Origin: Elusimicrobia bacterium UBA4817
Lineage (GTDB): Bacteria; Elusimicrobiota; UBA8919
Length of the DNA stretch: 13,069 bases
Reading direction: 5' to 3'
NCBI GenBank assembly: GCA_002402375.1
Contig: DHFT01000017.1
Span: forward strand, 1 to 13,069
Shown: piece after piece, positions 7,833-13,069 of the stretch
Layout: each line of letters opens with the position of its first letter
Numbering within the stretch: position 1 is the first letter of the stretch
Notes under the pieces: generated by a model
Databases searched by the model: none
What the model was told of the DNA's origin: nothing
The model's input: the letters and a program-made list of their open reading frames with translations, nothing else
Program-made: the position numbers and the translations under genes

Positions 7833-8455
7833 ATTATTAGTTTTAGCCCAAAATAAACCAGAATAATACCGGATAAAATTTTCATAAACAAAAACAACCG
7901 GCGGTGTCTTGATATAATTTCGGAGAGACCGCCGGCAATAAAGCCCGCAACTAACATCGGAGAAAAAAATGTTCCGAGACCGAAAGAAACACTATAAAGC
8001 AAGCCCGTAAAAGGCGTCGCTGCTTTAACCAAAATATATGTAAGGATGCCGACCAGCGGGGCGCAAGGCGACAGACCGACAAGCAAACCCAGAATCAGCA
8101 TATTAAATCGCAATTTTTCAATAAGAAACTTGTTCAATAAGCCGCAGATTTTATGTTCTGCTCTGCCGAATATATATGCAATTCCGACAAGTATTATAAA
8201 AAGCCCTGCAATTTTTTTGAAGTACACATTTTGTATGTTTAATGTATTGAGCAAATAAACGGCAGCAAATCCCAATATACTATATGCGATTATGCGTCCC
8301 AGCGAAAAAACCACAATAGTCCTGAAGCCCTCTTTTGCCGTCGTACCCTTGGCGAGAATATACGGAAATACTATGGGAGCGCAAAATAAAAAACAGGGAC
8401 CGAAACCAAGCCCGAGCCCTGCAAGAAATAATTCTACAAAAATATGTATATCCAT
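7829..8455 (-). CDS. CcdA/DsbD-like or UreH-like six-helix membrane protein
   Basis: The product is a 208-aa polytopic membrane protein. Two repeat-like halves each carry a Pro-Cys motif: GFGPCFLFCAPI (Cys21, Cys25) and VGLSPCAPLVGIL (Cys131). This resembles the cytochrome c biogenesis transmembrane family (CcdA, DsbD beta, the DsbD_2/UreH-like group), which moves reducing equivalents or substrates across the inner membrane. The start at 8455 is preferred over an ATG at 8524 because the longer version would begin inside the upstream terminator. It also fits a promoter just upstream, although no Shine-Dalgarno is visible. It is the first gene of a three-gene operon and overlaps the membrane spermidine-synthase-like gene by 4 bp. 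A link between thiol redox transport and that enzyme is suggested only by co-occurrence. Confidence 0.75.
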   Translation of the reverse strand: MDIHIFVELFLAGLGLGFGPCFLFCAPIVFPYILAKGTTAKEGFRTIVVFSLGRIIAYSILGFAAVYLLNTLNIQNVYFKKIAGLFIILVGIAYIFGRAEHKICGLLNKFLIEKLRFNMLILGLLVGLSPCAPLVGILTYILVKAATPFTGLLYSVSFGLGTFFSPMLVAGFIAGGLSEIISRHRRLFLFMKILSGIILVYFGLKLII

Positions 8456-8465
8456 TTTATTATTT

Positions 8466-8493
8466 ATTCTACAAAGTTTACGGAAAAAATCAA
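8466..8493 (-). promoter_or_regulatory. Probable sigma-70 promoter of the CcdA-like operon, giving a near-leaderless mRNA
   Basis: On the minus strand TTGATT (8488-8493) and TAGAAT (8466-8471) are separated by 16 bp. The -10 ends 10 nt before the ATG at 8455, so the 5' leader would be only a few nucleotides, in line with the missing Shine-Dalgarno. The -35 adjoins the T-tract of the preceding terminator. Confidence 0.55.
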
Positions 8494-8522
8494 ATAAAAA
8501 AACGACCGTCAAAAACCCGGTC
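8494..8522 (-). terminator. Rho-independent terminator after hepT (repeat copy A)
   Basis: On the minus strand a GACCG stem, 9-nt loop and CGGTC stem are followed by seven T. It lies about 37 bp past the hepT stop codon. The surrounding 35 bp (8493-8527) match copy B (9236-9270) at 33 of 35 positions. Confidence 0.75.
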
Positions 8523-8558
8523 ATTTTTCGCAGACGCCAAATAATGCACTTGTCACTA

Positions 8559-8912
8559 CTATTTTTCGGTATTTTTTAAATTTTCATACACATGTTTAAT
8601 TGAGGGTTTTATCGCCGGAATATCCTCTTTTATGACTTTCCAAACTTTCTCTAAATCAATCTCGAAATAATGATGAACAATTTTATCTCTCATTCGTGCA
8701 ACTTCTCGCCACGGAACATCCATATTGTCTTGCTGGATTGACAAGGGAATGTTTTTTACTGCTTCTCCGATAATTTCTATATTTCTTATAACAGCATCGC
8801 TGGTCTTTTTATCACTTATAAATTCTTTATATGCAATACCGTCGGTAAATTCTTCAATACTTTTGATGGCTGTTAATATATCCTTAATAAAAAAACTATG
8901 TTTTCTTTTCAT
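8559..8912 (-). CDS. hepT: HepT-like HEPN ribonuclease toxin (DUF86)
   Basis: The product is a 117-aa all-helical HEPN-domain protein, the toxin half of a type VII HepT-MntA pair. HEPN toxins cleave RNA as dimers. The active-site motif R-x4-H-x-Y is intact: Arg75, His80 and Tyr82 in MRDKIVHHYF. A conserved NIEIIGEAVKNI helix lies at about 44-55. In characterised systems the partner MntA adds AMP groups to the Tyr of this motif. The start codon overlaps the mntA stop in an ATGA junction, so the two are co-translated with the antitoxin first. No feature suggests inactivation. Family assignment rests on the motif, length and partner. Confidence 0.92.
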   Translation of the reverse strand: MKRKHSFFIKDILTAIKSIEEFTDGIAYKEFISDKKTSDAVIRNIEIIGEAVKNIPLSIQQDNMDVPWREVARMRDKIVHHYFEIDLEKVWKVIKEDIPAIKPSIKHVYENLKNTEK

Positions 8913-9202
8913 AAATAAACCACACTTTGTAAAATATTATTTTTTAATTCCCGCCGAATATCTTCTTTCGGAACAACTTCCGTTTTAATGCCTAAAATGT
9001 CTTCGAGATACATTTCCAAACCAGCCAATTTCAAAAGACTTATAGTTTCATTGAAACTAACTAAAATATCAACATCGCTTTTGGAAGTTTGTATGCCCCT
9101 GACATAAGAACCAAAAATACCTATTTTTTTAACTTTGTATTTTTGACGTAGTTCGTCTTTATGCGTTTGAATTATATCCTTGATTTCTTTGAACGTTTTC
9201 AT
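8909..9202 (-). CDS. mntA: MntA-like minimal nucleotidyltransferase antitoxin
   Basis: The product is a 97-aa minimal nucleotidyltransferase. The defining GSX10DXD motif is complete: Gly31-Ser32, ten residues, Asp43-Val-Asp45, within FGSYVRGIQTSKSDVDILV. MntA antitoxins neutralise HepT by AMPylating the Tyr next to its catalytic His. The ATG at 9202 has no Shine-Dalgarno but lies 7 nt after a consensus -10 box, so the mRNA is probably leaderless. A following hepT gene overlaps by 4 bp. The pair is flanked by 35-bp direct repeats that double as terminators, suggesting it arrived or can leave as a unit. Confidence 0.92.
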   Translation of the reverse strand: MKTFKEIKDIIQTHKDELRQKYKVKKIGIFGSYVRGIQTSKSDVDILVSFNETISLLKLAGLEMYLEDILGIKTEVVPKEDIRRELKNNILQSVVYL

Positions 9203-9209
9203 ATTAAGA

Positions 9210-9237
9210 ATTATAGTAAAAAAAACAAAAAAGTCAA
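9210..9237 (-). promoter_or_regulatory. Sigma-70 promoter of mntA-hepT, apparently leaderless
   Basis: On the minus strand TTGACT (9232-9237) and a perfect TATAAT (9210-9215) are 16 bp apart. Only 7 nt separate the -10 from the mntA ATG, which places the start codon at or near the transcription start. The -35 overlaps the edge of the upstream terminator repeat. Confidence 0.75.
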
Positions 9238-9238
9238 T

Positions 9239-9265
9239 AAAAAAACGACCGTCAACAACCCGGCC
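9239..9265 (-). terminator. Terminator-like hairpin upstream of mntA (repeat copy B)
   Basis: On the minus strand a GGCCG stem, 9-nt loop and CGGTC stem (one G-U pair) are followed by seven T. It would insulate mntA from transcription coming from 9270 and above. It belongs to the 35-bp repeat 9236-9270 shared with 8493-8527. Confidence 0.65.
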
Positions 9266-9290
9266 ATTTTGTCGTCACTGCGTTAAAGAT

Positions 9291-9324
9291 GTCATTGCGA
9301 GGGACAAAGTCCCAAAGCAATCTC
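9291..9324. repeat. Dispersed intergenic hairpin repeat of the GTCATTGCGAG...GCAATCTC type
   Basis: GTCATTGCGAGGGA is followed by a short loop and TCCCAAAGCAATCTC. ATTGC pairs with GCAAT and GGGA with TCCC, giving a hairpin. Sequences of this form are, from memory, a widespread high-copy intergenic repeat in many bacterial genomes. Only one copy is in the window. Confidence 0.65.
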
Positions 9325-9416
9325 AAAACTTTTTAACCGTTCAATTAATGACCGCCCCCAATTTTCCCAATTCCTATTTATTGAGAAAAAAGGACCTGCC
9401 CCCTTTTTCCCCCTGA

Positions 9417-9866
9417 TTATTTTTTATCATTGGCATCAGCATCAAAAATTTTCTTTTTTACTATAATATATATAATGCCGATAATCATTAACATTAGCAA
9501 TATTTCAACAGCAAAAAATAAAAAGTATGAAGAAACCAAATCACTAATAATTATTAAAAAAACTGACACATATAACAACAATATCATAAAAAAGAAATGT
9601 TTATTCTTATTAAACATTTGAAACTTTTTAAAAGTTAATAAATGATAAATAATCCCAAAACAAACAGCAATAATTACTATCCAAGACGCCCAATTTAGTT
9701 GAATTATTGAGATTTGTTTTCCTGTTTGGAATTGCAAAATTCGTAAGTATGTACGCCTCAATCCGATACCTAATAATATAAACATAATGGTAATAATAAA
9801 TATTTTTCCAATTTGTCTGGATTTTATAAAATTTCTAAATTTTTCTAGAATATTGGGTTTCATCAT
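9417..9866 (-). CDS. Small four-helix membrane protein of unknown function
   Basis: The product is a 149-aa protein with four predicted transmembrane helices at about residues 19-37, 58-78, 89-110 and 113-136, and charged ends (Lys-rich N-terminus, acidic then Lys-Lys C-terminus). I do not recognise a family. It is very AT-rich and rich in Ile, Phe and Lys, unlike the RHS genes but similar to the putative immunity gene at 11286. No Shine-Dalgarno is visible before the tandem ATGs. It lies inside IS debris, downstream on the same strand of the orphan RHS cassette. One possibility is that it is a displaced immunity protein for a lost RHS toxin tip; it could equally be an unrelated passenger. 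Confidence 0.55.
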   Translation of the reverse strand: MMKPNILEKFRNFIKSRQIGKIFIITIMFILLGIGLRRTYLRILQFQTGKQISIIQLNWASWIVIIAVCFGIIYHLLTFKKFQMFNKNKHFFFMILLLYVSVFLIIISDLVSSYFLFFAVEILLMLMIIGIIYIIVKKKIFDADANDKK

Positions 9867-9883
9867 ATGTTAATTGGTTAATT

Positions 9884-9962
9884 GGGACGGACACTATTAT
9901 TCAATCCGGAATATTGCCACCGTCTAAAAACATGCGTTTGCCCTTTTAATTACCTCCGTCCC
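9884..9962. repeat. Inverted-repeat-bounded mobile-element fragment (GGGACGGA ... TCCGTCCC)
   Basis: GGGACGGA (9884-9891) and its exact reverse complement TCCGTCCC (9955-9962) enclose 63 bp without a gene. The flanks also resemble each other (AATT before the left copy and close before the right). It may be a small non-autonomous element or the joined ends of a deleted one. It lies between the membrane-protein gene and the transposase remnant. Confidence 0.4.
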
Positions 9963-9973
9963 CATTATTTCCA

Positions 9974-10225
9974 CCGACGGAAAATCCGTTTATAGAAAGT
10001 TTTAACGGCAAGTTCAGGGATGAATGCCTCAGTATGCACTGGTTTCTGAATATTCAGCATGCGAGAGAAATCATAGAACAATGGCGGATTGAATATAATA
10101 CGGAAAGACCTCACAGTTCACTGGATTATATGACTCCGTCAGAATTCGTGGCTCAATTAAATGAAAAAATAACAGCGGGTTCTTTACAAAACACTAACTT
10201 ACAAGTGGTACATACAATGGGGTAG
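9974..10225 (+). pseudogene. 3' remnant of an IS3-family transposase (OrfB, integrase core)
   Basis: This is the last ~83 codons of a DDE transposase. The reading frame starts abruptly at PTENPFIESFNGKFRDECLS, which carries the catalytic Glu of the DDE triad in FIESFNGKFR. It continues with IEQWRIEYNTERPHSSLDYM and TPSEFVAQL, the C-terminal signature of IS3-family OrfB. Everything upstream (the two Asp residues, the helix-turn-helix OrfA) is missing, and a stop in frame at 9947 confirms the break. The TAG stop lies 5 bp before the presumed IS end. It is the only rightward reading frame I support in this region. Confidence 0.9.
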
Positions 10226-10227
10226 GG

Positions 10228-11256
10228 TCATCCTCTTGATATAGGTGCGTTGGGATTTTCCATTTCTTTTTGATGCATTCCACCCAATCCTATGTTTAAG
10301 TGATTTTCCCCAGGTGTAGGAAATTGATTGGTAGTTGGTTCCTGTAACCATGGATTCCAAGGAGGTGGCATAGGTAAATCCGGGACCGGATTAACTATAT
10401 TATCCTCCGGCATTACAGCTAAACTAATCTCGGCATCAGGCGGCGGGTTTAATTCTACCATAATATTACTGTACAAGCCCCATGCATCAATAAACCTCAG
10501 GGGATTATTTACCACATACGCATAGAAATTGAGCCCGCCGGCCAACCCTATCGGGTCTTTTGATATAAACCTACCCGCAGTCGGGTTGTAATATCTCGCG
10601 CCATAATAATATAATCCCGAATTATTGTCAAGCGGTTTGCCGGTGTATTTATAGTCGTTGGTTATATTTTCCGTCTGTGATGTGATGTTACCAAAATCAT
10701 CGTATTGGTAGGTATTCTGCGTATTCCCCGAACTATCCGTTATATTTACCACACTCCCCAATCCGTCGTGGTGATAGTAATAACTGTTTGCACCTGATTT
10801 TCTGTATACTACCTGCCTGCCCAATCCGTAAACATAAATATCGGTGATGTTGTTACTTGCGTCCATCTCTGCTATCGGATTTATGCCGTCCCACAGGTAT
10901 TTCTTTGTCCCTGCACTGTCAATTTTCTCTATCCTTCTCCCGTTGCCATCGTACTTAAATGTATTCGTCGTTCCGCCGGGATAGTTTATTTTTATCAGTT
11001 GGTTGTCGTAATCATATTCATAAGTCGTCGTCTGCGCCGATTGGGTTTTCGTCGTCTGATTGCCGTTGTTGTCGTAGGTATAACTTATACTTCCCTCATA
11101 AGTCATCCTGTTGTCCTGATTGTATGCGTAGTCGGTTGTCCCGCCGTTTGTCAGTTGCGTTCTGTTGCCGACAAAATCATAACTGTAATCGTGGCTTATC
11201 AGCGTGGTCTGGCTCTCATCCTTTTTTACAGCAGTGTCTTTTTGATATTTTTTGCC
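10228..11256 (-). pseudogene. Orphan RHS/YD-repeat 3' cassette with a truncated variable tip
   Basis: The reading frame is open from a TAG at 11257-11259 to the TGA at 10228-10230 (342 codons); the first ATG is at 11106, but YD-repeat homology (SHDYSYDFVGNRTQL) continues upstream of it. It therefore lacks its own start and is a 5'-truncated cassette. It contains YD repeats such as YTYDNNGNQTTKT and the conserved RHS core end YYYGARYYNPTAGRF...DPIGLAGG...NNPLRFIDAWGL. A linker (NPPPDAEISLAVMP) shared with the upstream RHS follows, then a different 59-residue Pro-rich tip. The stop codon is the first three bases of the IS end, so the true toxin tip was probably removed. This is a typical silent RHS cassette, available for recombination with the intact gene upstream. 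Confidence 0.85.
10411..11079 (-). repeat. Mosaic duplicated RHS core (partner copy at 12401-13069)
   Basis: Positions here match those 1990 bp higher with no insertion or deletion over 669 bp, up to the window edge. By eye, 10411-10539 differs at 2 of 129 positions, 10540-10860 at about 66 of 321, 10861-10910 at 4 of 50, and 10911-11079 at none of 169. Nearly identical ends around a diverged centre point to gene conversion or recombination at the flanks. The similarity stops where the two variable tips begin. Confidence 0.92.
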
Positions 11257-11285
11257 CTATTAAACTTTTTAGAATCCCTGTCTCT

Positions 11286-12143
11286 TTAATGTGTAGAGGA
11301 CACTATTTCTTGTAATTTTTTCTTAATTTCAAGATTCTTTTCTTGTAACATAATATCTTTAACAAACATAGAAACCCACGGTTCTTTAGTTTCTTTCAAG
11401 AAAAAAATAATAATTACTTTTTTAGATGAATTATTACATTTCCTATAAGATTCTATCAATTTATACCAATATTTTTTCTCTTCAGTTATTTTATACATTA
11501 TTGCAATTGCAAAATATTTATCTAAGTTATTACCAATTTTATAAATTTTATCATTATTTCCTTTAAACTTAGTACTTACATTCTGTGCATGCCGCTGAAT
11601 TAAACAAATTATACTACTTGCCATTTGGCATTTAACTATTACTGATTCCCCATTTGCATTTTCTATTTCTTCTATCCAAGCATTTTGTAACCTGTCAATA
11701 GAATTATTTACATCAATATTTTTTAATATTTCAGACCTTAGTGATTCGGCAGCCAGGAATCTTACATTCCAGTCATCATCTTTAAGTAATTTCTGTATTT
11801 TATGAACGATTATTAACTTATGCCGTTTTGCAGTGAATGTCAAACTCGGTATTATACTTAAAGTACATTCTTTTACTCGATTTTCTTTAGCATCCAATAA
11901 ATTAACAATATGATGTTGAAAAATTCCTCGCTTTATATATTTATCAAGTTTTTGCATCTGACTCTGAGAAAACCGAGGATAGGGACCGGATACAGACAGA
12001 GAATCTGTTGATAGCAATGCTTCTTTTATGTCTCTTAACTGCCAGTAGTTTAAAATAATAGCAATCAAGAAGATTGATAAAAATAATAGAATAACTATTT
12101 TCAAAACACTAAATATTTTGTTAGTCCGCATTTTTATACTCAT
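11286..12143 (-). CDS. Putative RHS immunity protein: membrane-anchored, HEAT-like
   Basis: The product is a 285-aa protein with one N-terminal transmembrane helix (about residues 10-32, IFSVLKIVILLFLSIFLIAI) and an all-helical soluble part. Residues of about 110-141 (VHKIQKLLKDDDWNVRFLAA and onward) read like a HEAT/ARM repeat. The start at 12143 is chosen because it forms an ATGA overlap with the stop of the RHS gene; an ATG two codons earlier (12149) is also possible. This direct coupling to an RHS gene with a variable tip is the usual place for a toxin-specific immunity gene. It is far more AT-rich than the RHS core. I do not recognise the family, so the immunity role is inferred from position and architecture. 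It ends 29 bp before the orphan cassette. Confidence 0.65.
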   Translation of the reverse strand: MSIKMRTNKIFSVLKIVILLFLSIFLIAIILNYWQLRDIKEALLSTDSLSVSGPYPRFSQSQMQKLDKYIKRGIFQHHIVNLLDAKENRVKECTLSIIPSLTFTAKRHKLIIVHKIQKLLKDDDWNVRFLAAESLRSEILKNIDVNNSIDRLQNAWIEEIENANGESVIVKCQMASSIICLIQRHAQNVSTKFKGNNDKIYKIGNNLDKYFAIAIMYKITEEKKYWYKLIESYRKCNNSSKKVIIIFFLKETKEPWVSMFVKDIMLQEKNLEIKKKLQEIVSSTH

Positions 12144-13069
12144 TGACATTTCTTTTTAGGTTGAGTTCCTGGTAAACGACGGTAAGGTAGTTGTTTTATA
12201 CCTAATTCCTTATTAAGTTTTTCCCATTCAGCATTTTTGGTAGCATTGGATTTATCTATTTCAGGCAATGTTTTTGCTCCTTCTTTAGCTATTCTTGAAA
12301 AAGTAAAACCAAAAGGACCCACAATTGCATCGGCCATACTTTCCAAAGCGCCAGTTATAGTGTCAATAACGGAATTATCGGAATCTTTTTTACCAGAAGG
12401 CATCACAGCTAAACTAATCTCGGCATCAGGCGGCGGGTTTAATTCTACCATAATATTACTGTACAAGCCCCATGCATCAATAAACATCAGGGGATTATTT
12501 ACCACATACGCATAGAAATTGAGCCCGCCTGCTAATCCTATCGGGTCTTTCGTTATGAACCTTCCCGCAGTTGAACTGTAATACCTCGCACCATAATAAT
12601 ACAATCCGCTGTTGTTGTCAAGCGGTTTCCCTGTGTATTTGTAATCATTTGATATGTTTTCCGTCTGTGAGGTTATATTCCCAAAATCGTCGTAATGGTA
12701 AGCGTTCTGCGTGTTCCCCACTGCGTCGGTAATATTTACCACACTCCCAAGTCCGTCGTGATGATAAAAATATGTGTTCGCACCTGATTTCCTGTATACT
12801 ACCTGTCTTCCCAACCCATATACATATATGTCAGTTACGTTGTTGCTTCCGTCCATCTCTGCTATTGGGTTTATGCCGTCCCACAGGTATTTCTTCGTTC
12901 CTGCACTGTCAATTTTCTCTATCCTTCTCCCGTTGCCATCGTACTTAAATGTATTCGTCGTTCCGCCGGGATAGTTTATTTTTATCAGTTGGTTGTCGTA
13001 ATCATATTCATAAGTCGTCGTCTGCGCCGATTGGGTTTTCGTCGTCTGATTGCCGTTGTTGTCGTAGGT
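12140..13069 (-). CDS. RHS/YD-repeat protein, C-terminal part with variable toxin-like tip (continues past the window)
   Basis: The 3' 309 codons of an RHS gene are visible; the 5' end lies beyond 13069. YD repeats (TYDNNGNQTTKT, YDNQLIKINYPGGTT, YDGNGRRIEKID) lead to the conserved core end: LYYYGARYYSSTAGRF, KDPIGLAGGLNFYAYVVNNP and FIDAWGL. In RHS proteins the YD repeats form a shell around a C-terminal effector released after the core. Here the core is followed by the linker NPPPDAEISLAVMP and an 85-residue tip (codons 12143-12397) starting SGKKDSDNSV and ending QPKKKCQ. The tip has a hydrophobic stretch (MADAIVGPFGFTF) and a Lys/Glu-rich helical part. I recognise no toxin fold in it. The stop overlaps the start of the putative immunity gene. 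Confidence 0.88.
   Translation of the reverse strand, partial: TYDNNGNQTTKTQSAQTTTYEYDYDNQLIKINYPGGTTNTFKYDGNGRRIEKIDSAGTKKYLWDGINPIAEMDGSNNVTDIYVYGLGRQVVYRKSGANTYFYHHDGLGSVVNITDAVGNTQNAYHYDDFGNITSQTENISNDYKYTGKPLDNNSGLYYYGARYYSSTAGRFITKDPIGLAGGLNFYAYVVNNPLMFIDAWGLYSNIMVELNPPPDAEISLAVMPSGKKDSDNSVIDTITGALESMADAIVGPFGFTFSRIAKEGAKTLPEIDKSNATKNAEWEKLNKELGIKQLPYRRLPGTQPKKKCQ

Larger units (their letters stand above)
9349..10230 (+). mobile_element. Possible decayed IS3-family element spanning the membrane-protein gene and transposase remnant
   Basis: The left boundary begins TGACCGCCCCCAATT on the plus strand. The right boundary, read inward on the minus strand, begins TGACCCTACCCCATT. The two share 12 of the first 17 positions as a degenerate inverted repeat. 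The transposase 3' end lies next to the right boundary in the expected orientation. At 882 bp it is shorter than a full IS3 element, most of the transposase is missing and no target duplication is visible. A second C-rich end-like sequence (GGACCTGCCCCC, 9391-9402) suggests several rearrangements. The left limit is uncertain. Confidence 0.35.

Noticed and set aside
9901..9933. A tiny minus-strand reading frame (10 codons plus stop) preceded by GGAGG
   Set aside because: It is too short to support and lies within mobile-element debris; probably the relic start of a lost transposon gene.
9341..10240. An intact IS with target-site duplication
   Set aside because: Bases next to the two presumed ends (ATTAA and TCCTC) do not match and most of the transposase is missing, so only a remnant is supported.
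11257..11290. A start codon or promoter giving the orphan RHS cassette its own expression
   Set aside because: The frame is closed by TAG at 11257-11259, no credible start follows before 11106, and no ribosome binding site precedes that ATG.
10959..11315. Cys/Arg-rich plus-strand reading frames opposite the RHS cassette
   Set aside because: They are low-complexity shadows of YD repeats on the other strand, and the same pattern recurs opposite the second copy.

Overview
The window is about 13 kb of AT-rich bacterial DNA, apparently from a Gram-negative organism. The signs are a predicted outer-membrane barrel protein, two exported proteins with signal peptides, a small lipoprotein and RHS/YD-repeat proteins. 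The domain in front of the clostripain-like protease, the dispersed GTCATTGCGAG-type intergenic repeat and the mix of genes remind me of poorly cultured lineages such as Elusimicrobiota or Omnitrophota-like bacteria. That placement is an impression only.

Layout, left to right. (1) Bases 1-23 look like the right end of an IS3-family element; its terminal TGA appears to be the stop codon of a minus-strand clostripain-like (C11) protease that seems to have lost its C-terminus. The protease is the second gene of an operon behind a barrel/TPR protein, driven by a consensus sigma-70 promoter. Repeat sequences around that promoter are candidate operators for the divergent XRE-family regulator. (2) 2937-5449 is a minus-strand molybdenum-cofactor operon, moaA - (palindromic element) - moaC - MOSC - mogA/moaB. 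The MOSC gene carries a 7-bp tandem repeat. (3) 5539-8455 is a minus-strand operon for a CcdA/DsbD-like membrane protein, a membrane-embedded spermidine-synthase-like fusion and a 41-aa Ala/Pro-rich lipoprotein. (4) 8559-9202 is a mntA-hepT (MNT-HEPN) toxin-antitoxin pair, bracketed by two nearly identical 35-bp terminator repeats. (5) 9291-10230 is mobile-element debris: an intergenic repeat, IS-end-like sequences, a small four-helix membrane protein gene and the 3' end of an IS3-family transposase. (6) 10228-13069 is an RHS polymorphic-toxin locus: an RHS 3' end with a variable 85-aa tip, a 4-bp-overlapping membrane-anchored HEAT-like gene (putative immunity), and an orphan RHS 3' cassette with a different tip that is cut off by an IS end.

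The MoaA, MoaC and MogA products act in successive or neighbouring steps of molybdopterin synthesis. The right-hand third is an accessory region in which cassettes have been duplicated, converted and truncated. The most interesting signals are the mosaic RHS duplication with its coupled putative immunity gene, and the pattern of IS ends supplying stop codons to two unrelated genes. Next come the repeat-bracketed, apparently leaderless toxin-antitoxin module and the frame-breaking heptanucleotide repeat inside the MOSC gene. All identifications are from reading the sequence; no database search was possible.
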